The notes beneath the pieces are model-generated. The model saw only the letters and a program-made list of their open reading frames with translations. It did no database searches and was not told the origin of the DNA. The translations under genes were made by a program, and so were the position numbers. Positions 43,192 through 43,311 of a stretch of 43,311 nt of DNA are shown in pieces. The DNA is taken from assembly GCA_964514215.1 (NCBI GenBank), contig CAZEPW010000027.1, forward strand, positions 1 through 43,311, in the 5' to 3' direction. This DNA comes from CAYQUC01 sp964514215. GTDB taxonomy: Bacteria > Pseudomonadota > Gammaproteobacteria > UBA6429 > Thiohalophilaceae. Numbering within the stretch: position 1 is the stretch's first letter; the number at the start of each line of letters is the position of its first letter.

Positions 43192-43311
43192 TTACATTAG
43201 AGTGTCAGGCTCTAACGTTTGGGCTTGTGCTGATTATGAATCTAAATGTGATTACATATTTAATGTTTAATCGAGAGTTTTTTTAGTAGATTCTATCCAC
43301 GCTTCAGTTTT

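Noticed and set aside
1..43311. tRNA, rRNA or intact insertion sequences
   Set aside because: No tRNA cloverleaf, rRNA segment or transposase-like frame was recognised by reading; a dedicated scan was not possible.

Overview
The window looks like a chromosomal origin region from an AT-rich gammaproteobacterium. The evidence is the conserved order rpmH-rnpA-yidD-yidC-mnmE on the minus strand facing dnaA-dnaN-recF-gyrB on the plus strand, a separate mnmG block with rsmG-parA, short DnaA boxes, and two parS-type 16-mers inside recF. Long-form LeuA, many c-type haem motifs, a chemotaxis receptor, c-di-GMP type proteins and outer-membrane/lipoprotein genes suggest a free-living, motile or surface-responsive Gram-negative. 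I cannot name the genus.

Layout. 1-2374 (minus): N-terminal part of a large secreted SpvB/TcB-like protein with seven FG-GAP-type repeats, running off the left edge. 2375-3155: tandem copies of a ~210 bp intergenic repeat. 3156-5633: divergent Lrp/AsnC regulator and leuA. 6044-8050: CotA-like multicopper oxidase. 8136-14216 (minus): mnmG, a DUF302 protein, a haem-binding chemotaxis receptor, rsmG and parA; parB is not next to parA. 14545-22542: accessory block of signalling and redox genes (HDOD protein; a three-gene cytochrome operon; GGDEF/EAL protein; outer-membrane barrel; periplasmic protein; response regulator with a degenerate GGDEF). 22871-30028 (minus): rpmH, rnpA, yidD, yidC, mnmE, then a TPR protein, an HslV-like Ntn-hydrolase and an aminopeptidase-like lipoprotein. 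30029-32078: origin and dnaA. 32079-37078: dnaN, recF, gyrB. 37206-43311: loosely packed accessory genes (TSUP permease, PilJ-like truncated sensor, YciC-like membrane protein, DUF1697 pseudogene, lipoprotein, TetR/DUF1330 pair) with dispersed repeats.

How the genes work together. The housekeeping core covers replication initiation, tRNA U34 modification (MnmE/MnmG), membrane insertion (YidC/YidD) and chromosome segregation (ParA plus parS). The most interesting accessory unit is the coupled operon at 15885-17954: a five-haem membrane-anchored cytochrome c, a DUF3365 single-haem protein and a four-helix protein with two exact H-x13-H pairs, as expected for a di-haem transmembrane cytochrome b. 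Together they look like an electron path across the inner membrane with a haem sensor. A second DUF3365 haem domain sits about 5 kb away on a chemotaxis receptor, so redox or ligand sensing may feed both motility and the c-di-GMP type proteins in the same island.

All functional calls are from reading the sequence and family knowledge; no searches were run.
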